DNA of 64,000 nt from Symbiodinium kawagutii (lineage: Eukaryota; Sar; Dinophyceae; Suessiales; Symbiodiniaceae), in contig VSDK01009724.1 of the NCBI GenBank assembly GCA_009767595.1, forward strand, positions 335,927 to 399,926, in the 5' to 3' direction. Below are positions 30,507-40,742 of the stretch, in pieces. The notes beneath the pieces were generated by a model that saw only the letters and a program-made list of their open reading frames with translations, did no database searches and had not been told where the DNA came from. A program made the position numbers and the translations under genes. Each line of letters begins with the position of its first letter. The stretch's first letter is position 1.

Positions 30507-31183
30507 GCTGATCCCCCGGGCTCCCTGGCAACGCCGGGCCTCGCTGGACGCCGAGCTTGGTCCGCTGGAGGCAACCGCCCGTGTCAGCATCGAGGGTCCG
30601 CGAAGGGCTCGCACACCTGCGCACCGCAGCAGGGTGGGGGTTCCCAAGTCATAGGGAAGCCCAAGTTCCGGTGGGTTTGGTAACTTAACTGGTTGATATA
30701 GCTAAGTATAACTGGTTTGATAATGTTATATAACTGACAGTGGTTCCTGCGTTTGATATAGCTTAATTAAGGTGGATGATAATGTTATATAACTGGTTTG
30801 CAACCTAACTTAGTACTGGTAACATGGTTGGTTTAGTAACATGGTTGGTTTCAATCCAGTCAGTTTTAGGGAAACTTTGTACTGATCCCCAATTCATGGT
30901 TACAATCCAGTTCGTTTTCGGGTTAATAAACATGGTTGATTTAGTAGCATGGTTGGTTTAGTACTGAACTGGTTAATATAGTGGATGATTTAGGGGTACC
31001 TCTGTTTCGGAAACCCCCACATGGTCTAGCAATGGTGGTTGCCAATACCAGGGTTGTTTGACCACCATTTTTCTGTCCACCATTCTAACCACCATCAAAG
31101 TGTCACATTCATCAGAGCGCTTGCCAACTATGGATCAAATGGTGGTTAGAAGAAGAGGAAGAAAGTATTTAGATCCTAAGTAG
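30507..31183 (+). CDS. Two-exon candidate with a long family B intron
   Basis: Exon 1 (30507-30633) follows CATGATGGCAG and reads LIPRAPWQRRASLDAELGPL, EATARVSIEGPRRARTPAHR, SR; the GC3 pattern is among the strongest in the window. It ends at AGG|GTGGGG, the first bases of a large family B element. Exon 2 (31052-31183) follows CCAATACCAG and joins in phase 0: GCLTTIFLSTILTTIKVSHS, SERLPTMDQMVVRRRGRKYL, DPK, TAG. Basic C-terminus. No family recognised. Confidence 0.5.
30632..31022 (+). mobile_element. Large family B relative with internal repeats
   Basis: Left GTGGGGGTTCCCAAGTCATA, right GGGGTACCTCTGTTTCGGAA then ACCCCCACATGG. About 390 bp because of interior repeats (AACATGGTTGGTTTAGTA; GATAATGTTATATAACTG twice). 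Confidence 0.65.
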
Positions 31184-31619
31184 GTAGTACGTAGCTAGAA
31201 GAATTTCAAACACATGCCTATTCTCTCAAGATTGAGCAATGCCAAGTAACAGAACGCCCTTGTTCCCAAGAGCGCCTAAGCGTTGGATTGTTCTAAGAAA
31301 GAAACATGACATTTTGACATCTTTCATCATCTGCACATCTTAACTCTGCATATCGAACATCTACACATGTGCTACCTTAACATCTTGCATCTTCGCATCT
31401 TACACACTCACATGTTCACGCCTACGTATGCAGATCTTACAAATTTGGAAGTCCCGTTGCAAGTTGCAATCCTTTCACGCAAAATGGGTGACCGGTGTCA
31501 ACTTGTCCAGAAGAGTGAAACTTTGGAAGTCAAATCAGACCCTTTGGTACAATACGAACTTGGGATGCAATTCCCTCGTTGTTCTGGAGTTGTTTTGACC
31601 GTGGTGCTTGGGTGTGAAT

Positions 31620-31750
31620 CCGGTTGCGATGTTGGGGTGGTGGTGTGGAGGTGGTGGCGGCAGCGGTGTTTTGGTGGGCGGTGGTGTTTGGTGTTTACAT
31701 GCTGGTGCTGGTGGTGCTGGTGCTGGTGGCGGTGGCTGTGATGGTCGTGT
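31620..31750 (+). repeat. GGTGGTG-rich tract
   Basis: GT-rich and C/A-poor on the plus strand. Frames give Gly or Pro runs and are not taken as genes. Confidence 0.8.
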
Positions 31751-32406
31751 TCTGATGGTTCTGGTGTTTATGCTGGTGGAGTCCTGGTGGGTTGTTGTCC
31801 CCCAAGACTTAAAAAGCAGCTGAGAAATTTCGGAAGTTGAAGAGTAGTAGCCCAACTCCAGACATTCAGCGTTTACACATCAAAGCAGTAAAGAAGACCT
31901 GACGTATACCTGGGGAAGCAACTGAGTTCCCGTTGACAAGCCGGCAGTTTTGGACAGTTGAGAAGTAGCTTTGGACAAGTTGACAGTAACAAGGAGCTTT
32001 TCACAAGGTCGATAAGAAACTTGTGGCAAGCAAGACCTGCACAGAAATTAATTTCATCCAATTGATTGAAAGAAGCTTATGGATCAAAATCCGACTCAAT
32101 GAAAACAAAAATGAAGGCTGCTTAAAGGAAGCTAACAAATGTCGACAAAGACATGATTGAAAAGCCACTTCCGCAGCATGAAACAGTGCCAAGTCTCTAG
32201 GGATGTAGAAAAGAATAGACAACTGAGTTTGTGAACAACACAACTGAAAAATTCTAAGAATAAAAAATATAGCATCATAGAATTCTATATAGAATCTTGT
32301 CGTTCCATTATATAGCATAGGCAATGTAGAACAATGCTAAAAAAACCTTCAATACAATGGATTGGTTCCGCTCACCCTACTGGTTCGTTAAAAGGCATCC
32401 TCAGAA

Positions 32407-32634
32407 TTACTGACAATAGTCTTCAATAATCAATAAGCCAGCAATTGTAGGATCTGCGCCATGACTTCCTCTCTGGTTGACATAGGCTGTAAAATGGTGC
32501 ATGTGGGCTCTTGCTTGTACTGTCATCCATGTGCACACAAGTGTCAAACCACTCCTTGCACTCATGAATCTCTTACCATAATGATTTGTTGGTGAAATAA
32601 ATTTCATCACAACCATCAACCATAAAGCCCGCAA
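32407..32634 (-). CDS. Candidate coding segment, unknown
   Basis: Minus-strand frame of 75 codons ending TAA: MVVMKFISPTNHYGKRFMSA, RSGLTLVCTWMTVQARAHMH, then HFTAYVNQRGSHGADPTIAG. Very strong purine-first codon pattern. May be a separate exon of the same gene as 32702-33027. Confidence 0.42.
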   Translation of the reverse strand: MRALWLMVVMKFISPTNHYGKRFMSARSGLTLVCTWMTVQARAHMHHFTAYVNQRGSHGADPTIAGLLIIEDYCQ

Positions 32635-32701
32635 CCCAAGAGTACTCTTGGGTGTCCTGGTCCTGTTAGACCTCCTGCTCAGTGGTGCCCTAATAGGTAG
32701 G

Positions 32702-33027
32702 TCAGAAACTCTGATTTACATATTGATCATGTAGTGCCTGCAGTTTCCCAAGAGTCAGGGAAGTACGACTCTGTAGATGGTTCAGAGCCCTGCCGCGACC
32801 CACGATTCGCTCTATGGTGAAGAGTTTCGGTGTTTGGGGCCGTTCATCAGGTCGCAACCAGCCTTCTTCCTGCAAAGCTTCCTTAGCCATGCAGTGACAC
32901 GGTGCCACCAAAAAAGAGCTATTGTAGTTTGGATGGTTGGTATCTTTTGGAGCCTGTCCAAGGTAGATACCGTAAAAAACCATTAATCTATTGGGCACTC
33001 TTCCAAGTGGATTCAACCTACTCCAAT
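32702..33027 (-). CDS. Candidate exon, unknown
   Basis: Minus strand; open from an acceptor-like ATTGGAGTAG. Reads NPLGRVPNRLMVFYGIYLGQ, APKDTNHPNYNSSFLVAPCH, then AKEALQEEGWLRPDERPQTP and KLFTIERIVGRGRALNHLQS, TGA at 32702. A donor-like TAT|GTAAAT sits 14 bases before the stop. About 108 residues of ordinary soluble-protein composition. Not recognised. Confidence 0.47.
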
Positions 33028-33414
33028 ATTGCCTTAGGGATACCATCAACAAAAAACAGCTCACAAATACGATCACATCATGGGATCATGTTGTGTTGCA
33101 AGTAGGGCACCAACTTAGAACCTTATGCGGGATTGGATGAGTCAACTCCACATTGACCAACACCAAACGACTGGCGGAATTCCTCAATGGCGTGAGCCAT
33201 GGAGAACCGCCATTGGCGCACCAAAAATTGGAACTGTTTAATTAATGGTTTCAGTATGTCTTTAAGTCATCCAAGAGCCCCCCCGAATCTGCAACCTGAA
33301 CTAATCATCCAATTGTTTCAACTACCGATGTTTATAGATATGAAATGGGAGATATTTTTGTGTGTGTGCACGCTTTTACTTTCTTTCTGCTATTACCATC
33401 TTCGCTTTCTAAGA

Positions 33415-33714
33415 TCAATACAAGGGCAACACCTGCTGTTTTGACACATGTTGAAGCAACAAAACATCGCAAATTAACCCAACCATGACCAATAACAAAA
33501 CAAAAGGTCTCAGTGTCAAGGCCATTGGGTGAGGACATGTTTGCCTGGCTGCCTGCATGCATGAAACGGTTGCAGGGGACAAGATTCTGAAGAGCTGCAG
33601 TGGCCAAATTTCCAAACCCCGCACAACATACAACTTGGTGTCGCCATCGGCCCCCGCGTTGCAAATGCCTCTGCAAGATTGGTCCATGGTATGTGCAGTA
33701 TGAACCATGATCAA
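33415..33714 (-). CDS. Candidate coding segment, unknown
   Basis: Minus-strand frame with GICNAGADGDTKLYVVRGLE, IWPLQLFRILSPATVSCMQA, then a hydrophobic PFVLLLVMVGLICDVLLLQ. Acceptor-like CCAATCTTGCAG at about 33672 may define the true 5' edge. An overlapping minus frame is also open. Confidence 0.38.
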   Translation of the reverse strand: MIMVHTAHTMDQSCRGICNAGADGDTKLYVVRGLEIWPLQLFRILSPATVSCMQAARQTCPHPMALTLRPFVLLLVMVGLICDVLLLQHVSKQQVLPLY

Positions 33715-33784
33715 CCATGCTTAATCATGATTTATCCCTGTAGTTTTAACAACCATTGATGCCTTGATGAACCATGACTGAATC

Positions 33785-33931
33785 TTATGCACCAATGGTT
33801 TCCATGTGTAAAATGATGTCATGTTTGGTGGGGCCCAGGATGGTTACCCCTAGGCTTGGCACATCCCCTTGCCGTTTCGTCCAAGTTGCTAAATGCATTG
33901 CTGCGCCACTACTTTCTGTGCCGGGGCGGGG
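33785..33931 (-). CDS. Candidate terminal exon, unknown
   Basis: Minus strand. Acceptor GTTAGTTCCACAG, then phase 0 PRPGTESSGAAMHLATWTKR, QGDVPSLGVTILGPTKHDII, LHMETIGA, TAA. 48 residues with clean codon structure. No motif. Confidence 0.43.
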   Translation of the reverse strand, partial: PRPGTESSGAAMHLATWTKRQGDVPSLGVTILGPTKHDIILHMETIGA

Positions 33932-34435
33932 CTGTGGAACTAACGTAGGGTTATAGTTGGTATGAAACAATGGGGAAAAAACCTATCAGGTAGGTGATAG
34001 CTACCCATACAACCATGGTTGGTAACCAGTCACTTCTGTTCGAATGAAGCCTCTTTGATTCACATGGTGAGCAGAGGCTGTGCTGTGTGAAATCAATGGC
34101 AAGCTGGAGACAAGCAGCTTGTTGCCCGGCGACCAGATGTTATATACCAGGACAATAACCGATCAGCATCCTATCAGCATCCAATCAACTCTCATGAAAT
34201 CTCAATGAAATCTCGTGAAATTGTCATGTCATCTTCCTGCCATCCAAATCATCGGGGCAACCCTCAATTGTCAAAGTTACAGGCTCACTGACTTCATCAT
34301 CTCTGCGAATGCCACAGACTCTTTCGGGTTAGGGTGACCAGTGATGTGCAGGTTGAGGTTTCATTTGATTCCTTCAAAGTCCTTCTACAGAGCTAGTTCC
34401 ACAGAAGTAGTCCTTAATGCTGTGGCATTTCTAAA

Positions 34436-34529
34436 CTGGTGGGTGGCTTCAACCCCTATGGATAATATGAGTCAACCAACCAAGCATTTGTTAATACTGG
34501 GGAAAAGTGTCAATCAAACCACCAACTGG
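34436..34529 (+). mobile_element. Family E TIR element, copy 1
   Basis: Left CTGGTGGGTGGCTTCAACCC, right CAATCAAACCACCAACTGG, interior GAGTCAACCAACCAAGCATT. The same order is found at 59172 and 62806. Confidence 0.75.
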
Positions 34530-34593
34530 CTTAATAATCTTTGATAAAGCTTGATAACCATTCCTGACGGAGAACGATGATTTGCCATGCTAA

Positions 34594-34815
34594 ATGGTCG
34601 GTGGTAGCATTGGAATTTGCTTCATCCACTCCATCCCTGCAGCACTCAGGGCTGGAGCTACCAGCCTGAACCAACAATCGGGTCATGTGAACGTGTCAAC
34701 TCGGCCCCCTTCTGCATCGCTAAAAAATTCACCAGGTTTCTGGGAAGGTAGGTGGGATCTTCACAGGCTCATCAGCTATCACATACAAAGAGGATCATGG
34801 ATGTGCATATGTTGA
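34594..34815 (+). CDS. Candidate coding segment, unknown
   Basis: Frame with CFIHSIPAALRAGATSLNQQ, SGHVNVSTRPPSASLKNSPG, FWEGRWDLHRLISYHIQRGS, stop at 34815. Moderate codon support; a TA microsatellite follows. Confidence 0.36.
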   Translation: MVGGSIGICFIHSIPAALRAGATSLNQQSGHVNVSTRPPSASLKNSPGFWEGRWDLHRLISYHIQRGSWMCIC

Positions 34816-34985
34816 TCTATGTCATCTTATATATATATATATATCTATAAATACATTTACATATTAGGACATCGATATGTGTATGTGATCCCAATTTTCA
34901 TTGTTTGATCTCGGGGAGTCAATCATTGATCAATTGACCAAATGTTACTCTCACTGGTTGGTCAAATTGCAAAAGATGAACCGCT

Positions 34986-35261
34986 TCAATAAGCATCCGT
35001 GAATAGCAACTGATCAATACATCTGCGGATGTTGATGAGATGGGGTATCCATGACGTAGCAAATGGGTCTCCCAAACGAGACCCCCATAGGCTTTGACCC
35101 ACCGATGGGGTGGTCGTTGATGACCCGATCTCTTCGCAAGGTTTACTAAAAGCTTGGGTCGTTTGCAAGAAGGCATTTTCTTGGCGTGCCAGCAGTGCCA
35201 GCCTAAAATCTTCAGGGGTTGATTCATCTGGCGTTGGCGTAGTCCTAACTCTGAGGTTCAT
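34986..35261 (-). CDS. Complete small ORF, 91 aa
   Basis: Minus strand, ATG at 35261 (context AGCAAAATGA) to TGA. Sequence MNLRVRTTPTPDESTPEDFR, LALLARQENAFLQTTQAFSK, PCEEIGSSTTTPSVGQSLWG, SRLGDPFATSWIPHLINIRR and onward. Strong coding codon pattern; soluble, no membrane segment. A second minus frame ending DQPVRVTFGQLIND at 34919 is also open. Not recognised. Confidence 0.5.
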   Translation of the reverse strand: MNLRVRTTPTPDESTPEDFRLALLARQENAFLQTTQAFSKPCEEIGSSTTTPSVGQSLWGSRLGDPFATSWIPHLINIRRCIDQLLFTDAY

Positions 35262-35433
35262 TTTGCTGGCGGCAAGTGATGGAATTAGTATTTACATTTA
35301 TATTTATGTTTCAAAAAATGTATGCAAAGCCAACGTCCACTGTCACGCTGCATGCATCTGCATGCCCTGAAGCTTCACGAGCAGTTCCCACCATTCAGAG
35401 TTAGAACAGGATGTACTCTCTCCATGTGACAGT

Positions 35434-35528
35434 CACCCCTGGTTACCCATCATTAACCATTGTTTTCTCTATTATTACTGGTTATCATCCCCCATGAACT
35501 TGGTTGGTTGATATTGACCCATAGCCAA
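35434..35528 (-). mobile_element. Family A element, inverted and left-truncated
   Basis: Plus-strand CACCCCTGGTTACCCATCAT through TTGATATTGACCCATAGCC. The GT-side TIR borders the minus-strand exon at 35519-35707. Confidence 0.8.
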
Positions 35529-35707
35529 ATGGCGAAGCAGTGAACTGATGCCGGCGAGCAGAATCGAGCCGGCGAGCCTGATGAACTGGTGGACTTCAGA
35601 TGGTAAAATTGCGGCTTCCAAAAGCCACAGGTTTCGTCGTCCACCAAAGCATCCTGGGGGAAGGGCACCAGCACTTTCCCGGCACAGGATGGTACAGCTG
35701 TTGCGAT
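35519..35707 (-). CDS. Exon candidate ending in a family A TIR
   Basis: Minus strand. IATAVPSCAGKVLVPFPQDA, LVDDETCGFWKPQFYHLKST, then a Ser-rich SSSGSPARFCSPASVHCFAI, WLW, running into CTATGG|GTCAAT of the element. The first 40 residues have very strong coding codon structure. A GC donor (TCATCAG|GCTCGC) could end it earlier. The plus strand (35600-35830) is a weaker alternative. Confidence 0.48.
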
Positions 35708-36066
35708 TTAGAAACAAGCCAAGGTGACGAGACTATGGCTGAAGCATTGAAGGCCAAGACAAGAGGATCACAGACGATGGTGCAACTTCCAATGCTTGGT
35801 TCACACGGACATTGGCAGAACGTGGTGTGATCATTCCGGCTCTATACCAGGCGGCTTAGTTCTAGAAGCTATGTGCCAATGTCAGCCGATACCCAACCTT
35901 GCCCTGTCCAAGTATGAGACACCTGGAGTTCTGGCTGCCCATGGTGGGTAACTTCCATGCTCCAAATCGCAGTTTGTGATCCAATGAGTGTTACGTACTC
36001 TCTGGATTTGATTGACCTTTGATTAATGACCCTATAAAAGCTTGATCTCAAAACAAAACACTCTGA

Positions 36067-36336
36067 ATGCTTTCTCGGCAAAAAAACTCACATTCTTTTG
36101 TGAGGCAACCTGATGATGAATGGACACAAACCCACCTGTGCAATGCCAAAAAAGTCTTTTTGGGAGTTTATCTTGGATACCGAGTCCCAAGAAGCCTTGG
36201 ATCTTGGATAATGATTCGGGTCGGTGTTCCCTATGAAGCTGCCCTTTGGTTGCCCTGGTCCTCAGATACCAAGCCCCCTACGAACACACCGGACGGAACA
36301 GCACCCAAAGTTAAACATCAAGGGATTCACCAGTGA
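36067..36336 (+). CDS. ORF, 89 aa, unknown
   Basis: ATG to TGA. HSFVRQPDDEWTQTHLCNAK, KVFLGVYLGYRVPRSLGSWI, MIRVGVPYEAALWLPWSSDT and onward. Mixed soluble and hydrophobic. No motif. Confidence 0.4.
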   Translation: MLSRQKNSHSFVRQPDDEWTQTHLCNAKKVFLGVYLGYRVPRSLGSWIMIRVGVPYEAALWLPWSSDTKPPTNTPDGTAPKVKHQGIHQ

Positions 36337-36399
36337 CCGCCTTTTTACTGGTCATACGAGGTGCCCCCAATGGTATAGATACTAGATACGATAACTATA

Positions 36400-36500
36400 C
36401 ATATGTATATGTATCCATCTGCATTTAATATTATATATATACCAATATATACATACAGTATATATATACATATATGTATATATTATGTCTTATTTAGAAT
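36400..36500. repeat. TATA-rich microsatellite region
   Basis: TATATGTATATG and TATATATACA runs, with no other content. Confidence 0.75.
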
Positions 36501-37092
36501 TATACTATATTTCAACACGAATGATTGATGGATTAATGCCTAGTACATCCATAAACCTGCCCCCACACGTGTTACCAGCATGAATTGAGCTGTGGCGACC
36601 AGCTGCTGGTTCCATCACCTTTTTTTGACACCTATGCAAAGTTCAAGTAGGGAATAAATTCAGCAAGAAAAATGCGACATAGGTTGATGACCACATAGGT
36701 CGCAAGAAAATGCTCGAAACAAGTCAACAACATTTGTCAACACCCTTCTGCAGGTGCAGATGCTTGAATTCAACTACATGTGTGTTTGCCTGTTCAAACA
36801 AAGCACTCTATTTCGAAACTCAATCATCCATAGCTGCCATCTACCATCTAATCCGCTATAATTAGTCCCTATTGGATCAAGCCACGTTAACCATTGACCT
36901 TGATTGCTATTGCTCAACTTGCCATCAAAATAACAACATATCTTCAAGGGTAACTTGATAGCCAACTGTTTGTCGCGTAAGTTCCTCCTATTTCTTCCCT
37001 GTCATTTACCACCTTTCTCCTGCTGCACCAAGACCAAGCTTCTTTGCTGCTTTTTGAGCTGCTCTGTTCGTCGCTGCAACTTTCGTTCTGCA

Positions 37093-37179
37093 GAAACGGA
37101 GAGTGCACAGCGGTTCAACAGTTGCTATCTACTCGTTTCAAGCGATCGTCACTTTGAAAGAGAAATCGGAGAACTATGA
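37093..37179 (+). CDS. Candidate terminal exon
   Basis: After CTTTCGTTCTGCAG, the frame reads TESAQRFNSCYLLVSSDRHF, EREIGEL, TGA. Short; the acceptor is good (pyrimidine tract). Confidence 0.33.
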   Translation, partial: ETESAQRFNSCYLLVSSDRHFEREIGEL

Positions 37180-37672
37180 ATCGGTCAACAAGCTGGGTGC
37201 ACACCCATTTTTGAACAAGAGATGGAGATTTGTTATGGACAAGTACATGGGAAGCAGGATACTAAAAGCAGCGAATTGAAGAATTGAATCAGTTGAACCA
37301 CTGAAATATCTCAATCAATTTCTTTTCTCCGAGCCATCAAGTATGCTGCGTGGTCAACACCCAGTACTCCTTTCGTTCGATCCCAACAAATTCACAGAAT
37401 GTTTTTCTTCGGGTTTTTAGTTCATAGATGTTCATAGTGGGAGATGTTTCATGATGAACCACTTTGTACGGTGCGTATACCTTTCCATATATTCACAATA
37501 TACATATAATATGTACTCATATGTACTCATCTATTCTGTATTCACAACCTATTCATACATACAGAACTATAGACACAAAAGATGTGCCACCGAGACCATC
37601 CTTCAACCATAGTGCCACCAGGACCCAGCTCCCTCGCTTGCGCTGAGACACACTCAGCTGACTGCGATTCGT

Positions 37673-37975
37673 ATGAAGGGAGCTGCGCAACGACATGCTT
37701 CCAAAGCTGCCCTGGTGAACCGGAGCGTGCGTTGGATTATCGTGGCTGGTCTCGATATATTTGCAGAAGTACGGTTACTGAATATGTACACCTATATAAT
37801 ACGGCCATGGGTCAATATTAACCAACCAGCTACTGGGGGATTTCCACCAACAATAAAAGGGAAACCAATGGTCAATAGGAGGGAACCAGGGGTACGGGGT
37901 TTTGACCCACTGCCATATGTTTTTTCTTTCTTTCTGAAGCGCAATGCAGCTCCACTAACTGGATCTATTTTATAG
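37673..37975 (+). CDS. Two-exon candidate around a family A element
   Basis: ATG at 37673: MKGAAQRHASKAALVNRSVR, WIIVAGLDIFAE, then donor GAA|GTACGG (exon end 37768). After the element, TTTCTTTCTTTCTGAAG is an excellent acceptor and RNAAPLTGSIL, TAG follows in phase. The 171-nt intron keeps the frame open. An overlapping frame from 37582 (Cys-rich: SADCDSYEGSCATTCFQSCP) is an equally open alternative, so which frame is used is unknown. Confidence 0.42.
   Translation: MKGAAQRHASKAALVNRSVRWIIVAGLDIFAEVRLLNMYTYIIRPWVNINQPATGGFPPTIKGKPMVNRREPGVRGFDPLPYVFSFFLKRNAAPLTGSIL
37799..37918 (+). mobile_element. Family A element, complete
   Basis: Left ATACGGCCATGGGTCAATAT, right GGGGTTTTGACCCACTGCCA. 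120 bp. The right TIR has CACTG where other copies have CACAG or CATAG. Confidence 0.9.
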
Positions 37976-38103
37976 ATGTGTAAATGGTCCCCCGTTCAAC
38001 CCAAATTCGACGCCAAAGATGAGTAGCAAAACATCAAAACGCAGTAAGATGCCAAGACTTGAAATGTGAAGATGTCGCTCACGAAGATGTGATGAATATC
38101 TTG

Positions 38104-38264
38104 GATGTGCAGCTGGGGTTAGTTCACCATGATGATTACTTGCACCCTAAAAGGTAGCTGAACTAGCTATAACCATGGTTGTATGCACCCTAAAAGGTGG
38201 CTCAACTAGCCACCCGAAACCATGGGATTTACGACCACTTACCCTGGCCGTGGGGGTGCACATC
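38104..38264 (+). mobile_element. Family C element, copy 1
   Basis: Ends GATGTGCAGC and GGGGGTGCACATC. Inner CACCCTAAAAGGTAGCTGAA is duplicated (38152 and 38202). Copy 2 at 53517 shares TTAGTTCxCCATGAT, AGCTGAACTAG and GCCGTGGGGGTGCACATC. Confidence 0.75.
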
Positions 38265-38845
38265 TGACCCCTTCGCTCAGGTGCCGGAAGAAACCAGTGG
38301 GCCCCTGGTAGGCTATAACCTTTATACTCACCATGAGTATGTGACTAAGCATAATCAACCATAGCCAACCACGGCCATAGGATTCACCATAGTATCAACC
38401 ATAGGGTATTAACCATTACAAACCGTCAAAAACGTGAATTTTGGTGTCTACAAACGATGGTTTTGGGGTGGCCTATGGGAGAGGAGTATCACTTTGACAC
38501 CAACACCTCACCAATGCCTGCTTGGACAACTCGTCGTCCGAGCGGGCCTTGGGAACGCATGCGGAGTTACACGTGCTTTACAATGGTTATAGTCAGTATG
38601 CAGGTTTTAACCTTTATTCTGGAGGGTAAAAGCTTACATTTTTGAGGGTTCTAGGGGGCCTATGGTTGGTTATGGCTGTGGCTAGTTACACATACTCGGG
38701 CAACAATGTGGGTTGATGGGAAAACAACCATCAGCTGGCAATGGAACAAGCGTTTTTAGTCTGTACCAAGATTCAAATGCAAAGAACTACCAATGGCTTG
38801 TTGCTACGCTTGAAGCATCAAGGGTCAGGCTTTTCTTTCTCTTAC

Positions 38846-39030
38846 TGGGTGGTACTGTAATTCATCAGCCCCCGTGTGAACGATTCGTGATGCCCATCGA
38901 TACTCTTGGACTCTTGAGGCGGCCCCCTCTGCGATGGACATGGTGCAACAACCAAACAGCCCCACCGTTCCGAAGAACGACGTCACAAAATACGAAGAGA
39001 TCTGCATGTTGGTGCCTCGCATACTCTATG
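38846..39030 (-). CDS. Candidate internal exon with both splice sites
   Basis: Minus strand. Acceptor AAGATATACAG and donor CCA|GTAAGAG bracket 185 nt. The frame MRGTNMQISSYFVTSFFGTV, GLFGCCTMSIAEGAASRVQE, YRWASRIVHTGADELQYHP has a hydrophobic helix early on. It could also start at its own ATG. The plus strand (38713-39054) is open too but lacks splice support. Confidence 0.45.
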
Positions 39031-39044
39031 CTGTATATCTTTAT

Positions 39045-39145
39045 ATATATTTAAATATATATATATATATATATATCTATCTATATATAGATATACAGTA
39101 AATATATATATATATAGTATGTATATATATATATAATATCTATCT
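39045..39145. repeat. TA / TATC microsatellite
   Basis: Long TA runs with TATCTATC and an inverted ATAGATAT. Confidence 0.92.
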
Positions 39146-39316
39146 GTATGTCTTTATATAATACAACATTGTTCATGGCATTTGTCATGGGTTTTTCTCA
39201 TGGTTCAGCTTCCTCTCATTGGGGGGGGCAGGTCTTGCGGTCTTCCTAGAGCTCCATCTCCAGGGATCGGGGGCAGCTTTCTCGTGGACGTTTGAGGTTT
39301 TACATCTTCTGTGTCC

Positions 39317-39448
39317 AACCCTTATGAGTTACCAAGGGTGTATCCCATGGGTCTAACCCTTATGAGTTACCTTATACATGGTAGGGTGCAACTGACCATG
39401 GTGAATATAGTCACACCTTATGGGGATTTATAGGGTGCAACTGACCAT
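39317..39448 (+). repeat. Two short direct repeats
   Basis: AACCCTTATGAGTTACC at 39317 and 39355; TAGGGTGCAACTGACCAT at 39382 and 39431. Confidence 0.85.
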
Positions 39449-39671
39449 AGTCATATCCCAGCGAACTCGGCCCAATGCCGGGTGCATGGCACCATGGGTT
39501 CCCAGTACCCTGCGGCCATGTAACCGACCCGTCGCTGCGAGTCTTGAAGCCAAAGTAGGGTGGGGTGCTGTCCACCGCAGCCTGCGGGTCAAGTGGGGCG
39601 AAACGCGCCAATGGCCGCCTGTGGAGTTTTCCGCATGGATGCCATTGGATGCCAAGCCTTTCGCTGGGTGA
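39430..39671. CDS. GC-rich coding-like block, strand undecided
   Basis: The minus strand reads GIQWHPCGKLHRRPLARFAP, LDPQAAVDSTPPYFGFKTRS, DGSVTWPQGTGNPWCHAPGI. The plus strand reads RPVAASLEAKVGWGAVHRSL, RVKWGETRQWPPVEFSAWMP, LDAKPFAG, TGA at 39671. Both have coding-like codons. No splice site decides between them. Confidence 0.4.
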
Positions 39672-39794
39672 ATCAATGGTCAAAATTCAGGAAACAAAAG
39701 TTGAGTAGCTTGATGTAGCTTGATATTCTGGGAATTATATGTGAATGTCAAGTATAGGAAAGGGCTAGCCCCCCATGTGTTTCAAATAAATCGG

Positions 39795-40273
39795 CTGGCT
39801 TGCAAGATCCACGGGCAATGGTGACCGATCCAGGGACGGTGCCTGCAAAGGAACCAGCAACAGCAAAGGCTGCAGAAGCAGAAACTTGCAATTACAAAGA
39901 TGAACCATGCACAAACACCCATACGAAAACACTGAAAACCATCCACATCAATACATTGACATGGCCAAGCATGGGGTCGATGAAGCACTTGCAACTCACA
40001 CAAAATAAGAAAGTTCATCGCCAAGTTCTATCCTGGCGGCCCAGGCAAGAGCGGCTCCTGGGACCTTTCAGCATGACCGGGGACATGTTGCTGTGGCCAG
40101 GCCATGCCGCCCATTCTTTTTCAGCGGGAGCTGACCCTTCCCATCTTGCTGGATTCCCATGCGCAGTTTCGCCCGTGAAAGATCTTGCTAGTCCTTTGGC
40201 CTTTGGCCTTATGAATTTGCTGACATTTTGCTGTGGCCAAGTAGCATTGCTCGTGCTTTTTGACCGGGTTTGA
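39795..40273 (+). CDS. ORF, about 157 codons, unknown
   Basis: Opens after the acceptor-like TGGCTTGCAAG: DPRAMVTDPGTVPAKEPATA, KAAEAETCNYKDEPCTNTHT, later RPRQERLLGPFSMTGDMLLW, PGHAAHSFSAGADPSHLAGF and a C-terminal hydrophobic LAFGLMNLLTFCCGQVALLV. A single open frame to TGA. An acidic/Ala-rich start and a possible tail anchor. The minus strand is partly open as well. Confidence 0.45.
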
Positions 40274-40469
40274 AGGATTAACCCCTGCCACCTCATCAGC
40301 CCGTGGCTGTGCCAGTCCTACCCTATGACAAGTGCTTACGTGGGCAAAGGATCCTCCCTATTTCAGCAAGCCGCCCCCGGTGAATGCTTAAATGGATTCC
40401 TCAATATCAATCTATGAGAATTGCTTCATATTGTTTCTTCAATGTTTTAATGTACTGTAATCTACGCAA

Positions 40470-40742
40470 GTGGTCCATGATCATTCATTCAACCCCCGCT
40501 GGAGTCGAAGGGAGCTGGAACTCCAAGCTGCTACGTCCCCCCTGCAACGCAACCTAGAGCCCGATGGCCTGCTCCGGCTGGACAGGATTCTGAAGTACCT
40601 CACAGTGCTGCGAAACGGCGGGCAACGTCGCTGGCAAAGGATTTCGATCGGACACCGGGCTCTCCCCATGGACGGATATATGGGCGTTGATCTAAATCAA
40701 GGGTCCTGGAATATGCAAAATCGGCGATCAGCTCCCATATAA
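40470..40742 (+). CDS. Candidate exon, 90 codons
   Basis: Frame with PRWSRRELELQAATSPLQRN, LEPDGLLRLDRILKYLTVLR, NGGQRRWQRISIGHRALPMD, GYMGVDLNQGSWNMQNRRSA, PI, TAA. Strong coding codon structure; basic, leucine-rich. The minus strand is much weaker here. No family recognised. Confidence 0.48.
   Translation: MVHDHSFNPRWSRRELELQAATSPLQRNLEPDGLLRLDRILKYLTVLRNGGQRRWQRISIGHRALPMDGYMGVDLNQGSWNMQNRRSAPI

Noticed and set aside
31535..31855. Proline-rich frame on the minus strand and Gly-rich frame on the plus strand.
   Set aside because: Both arise from the GGTGGTG tract.
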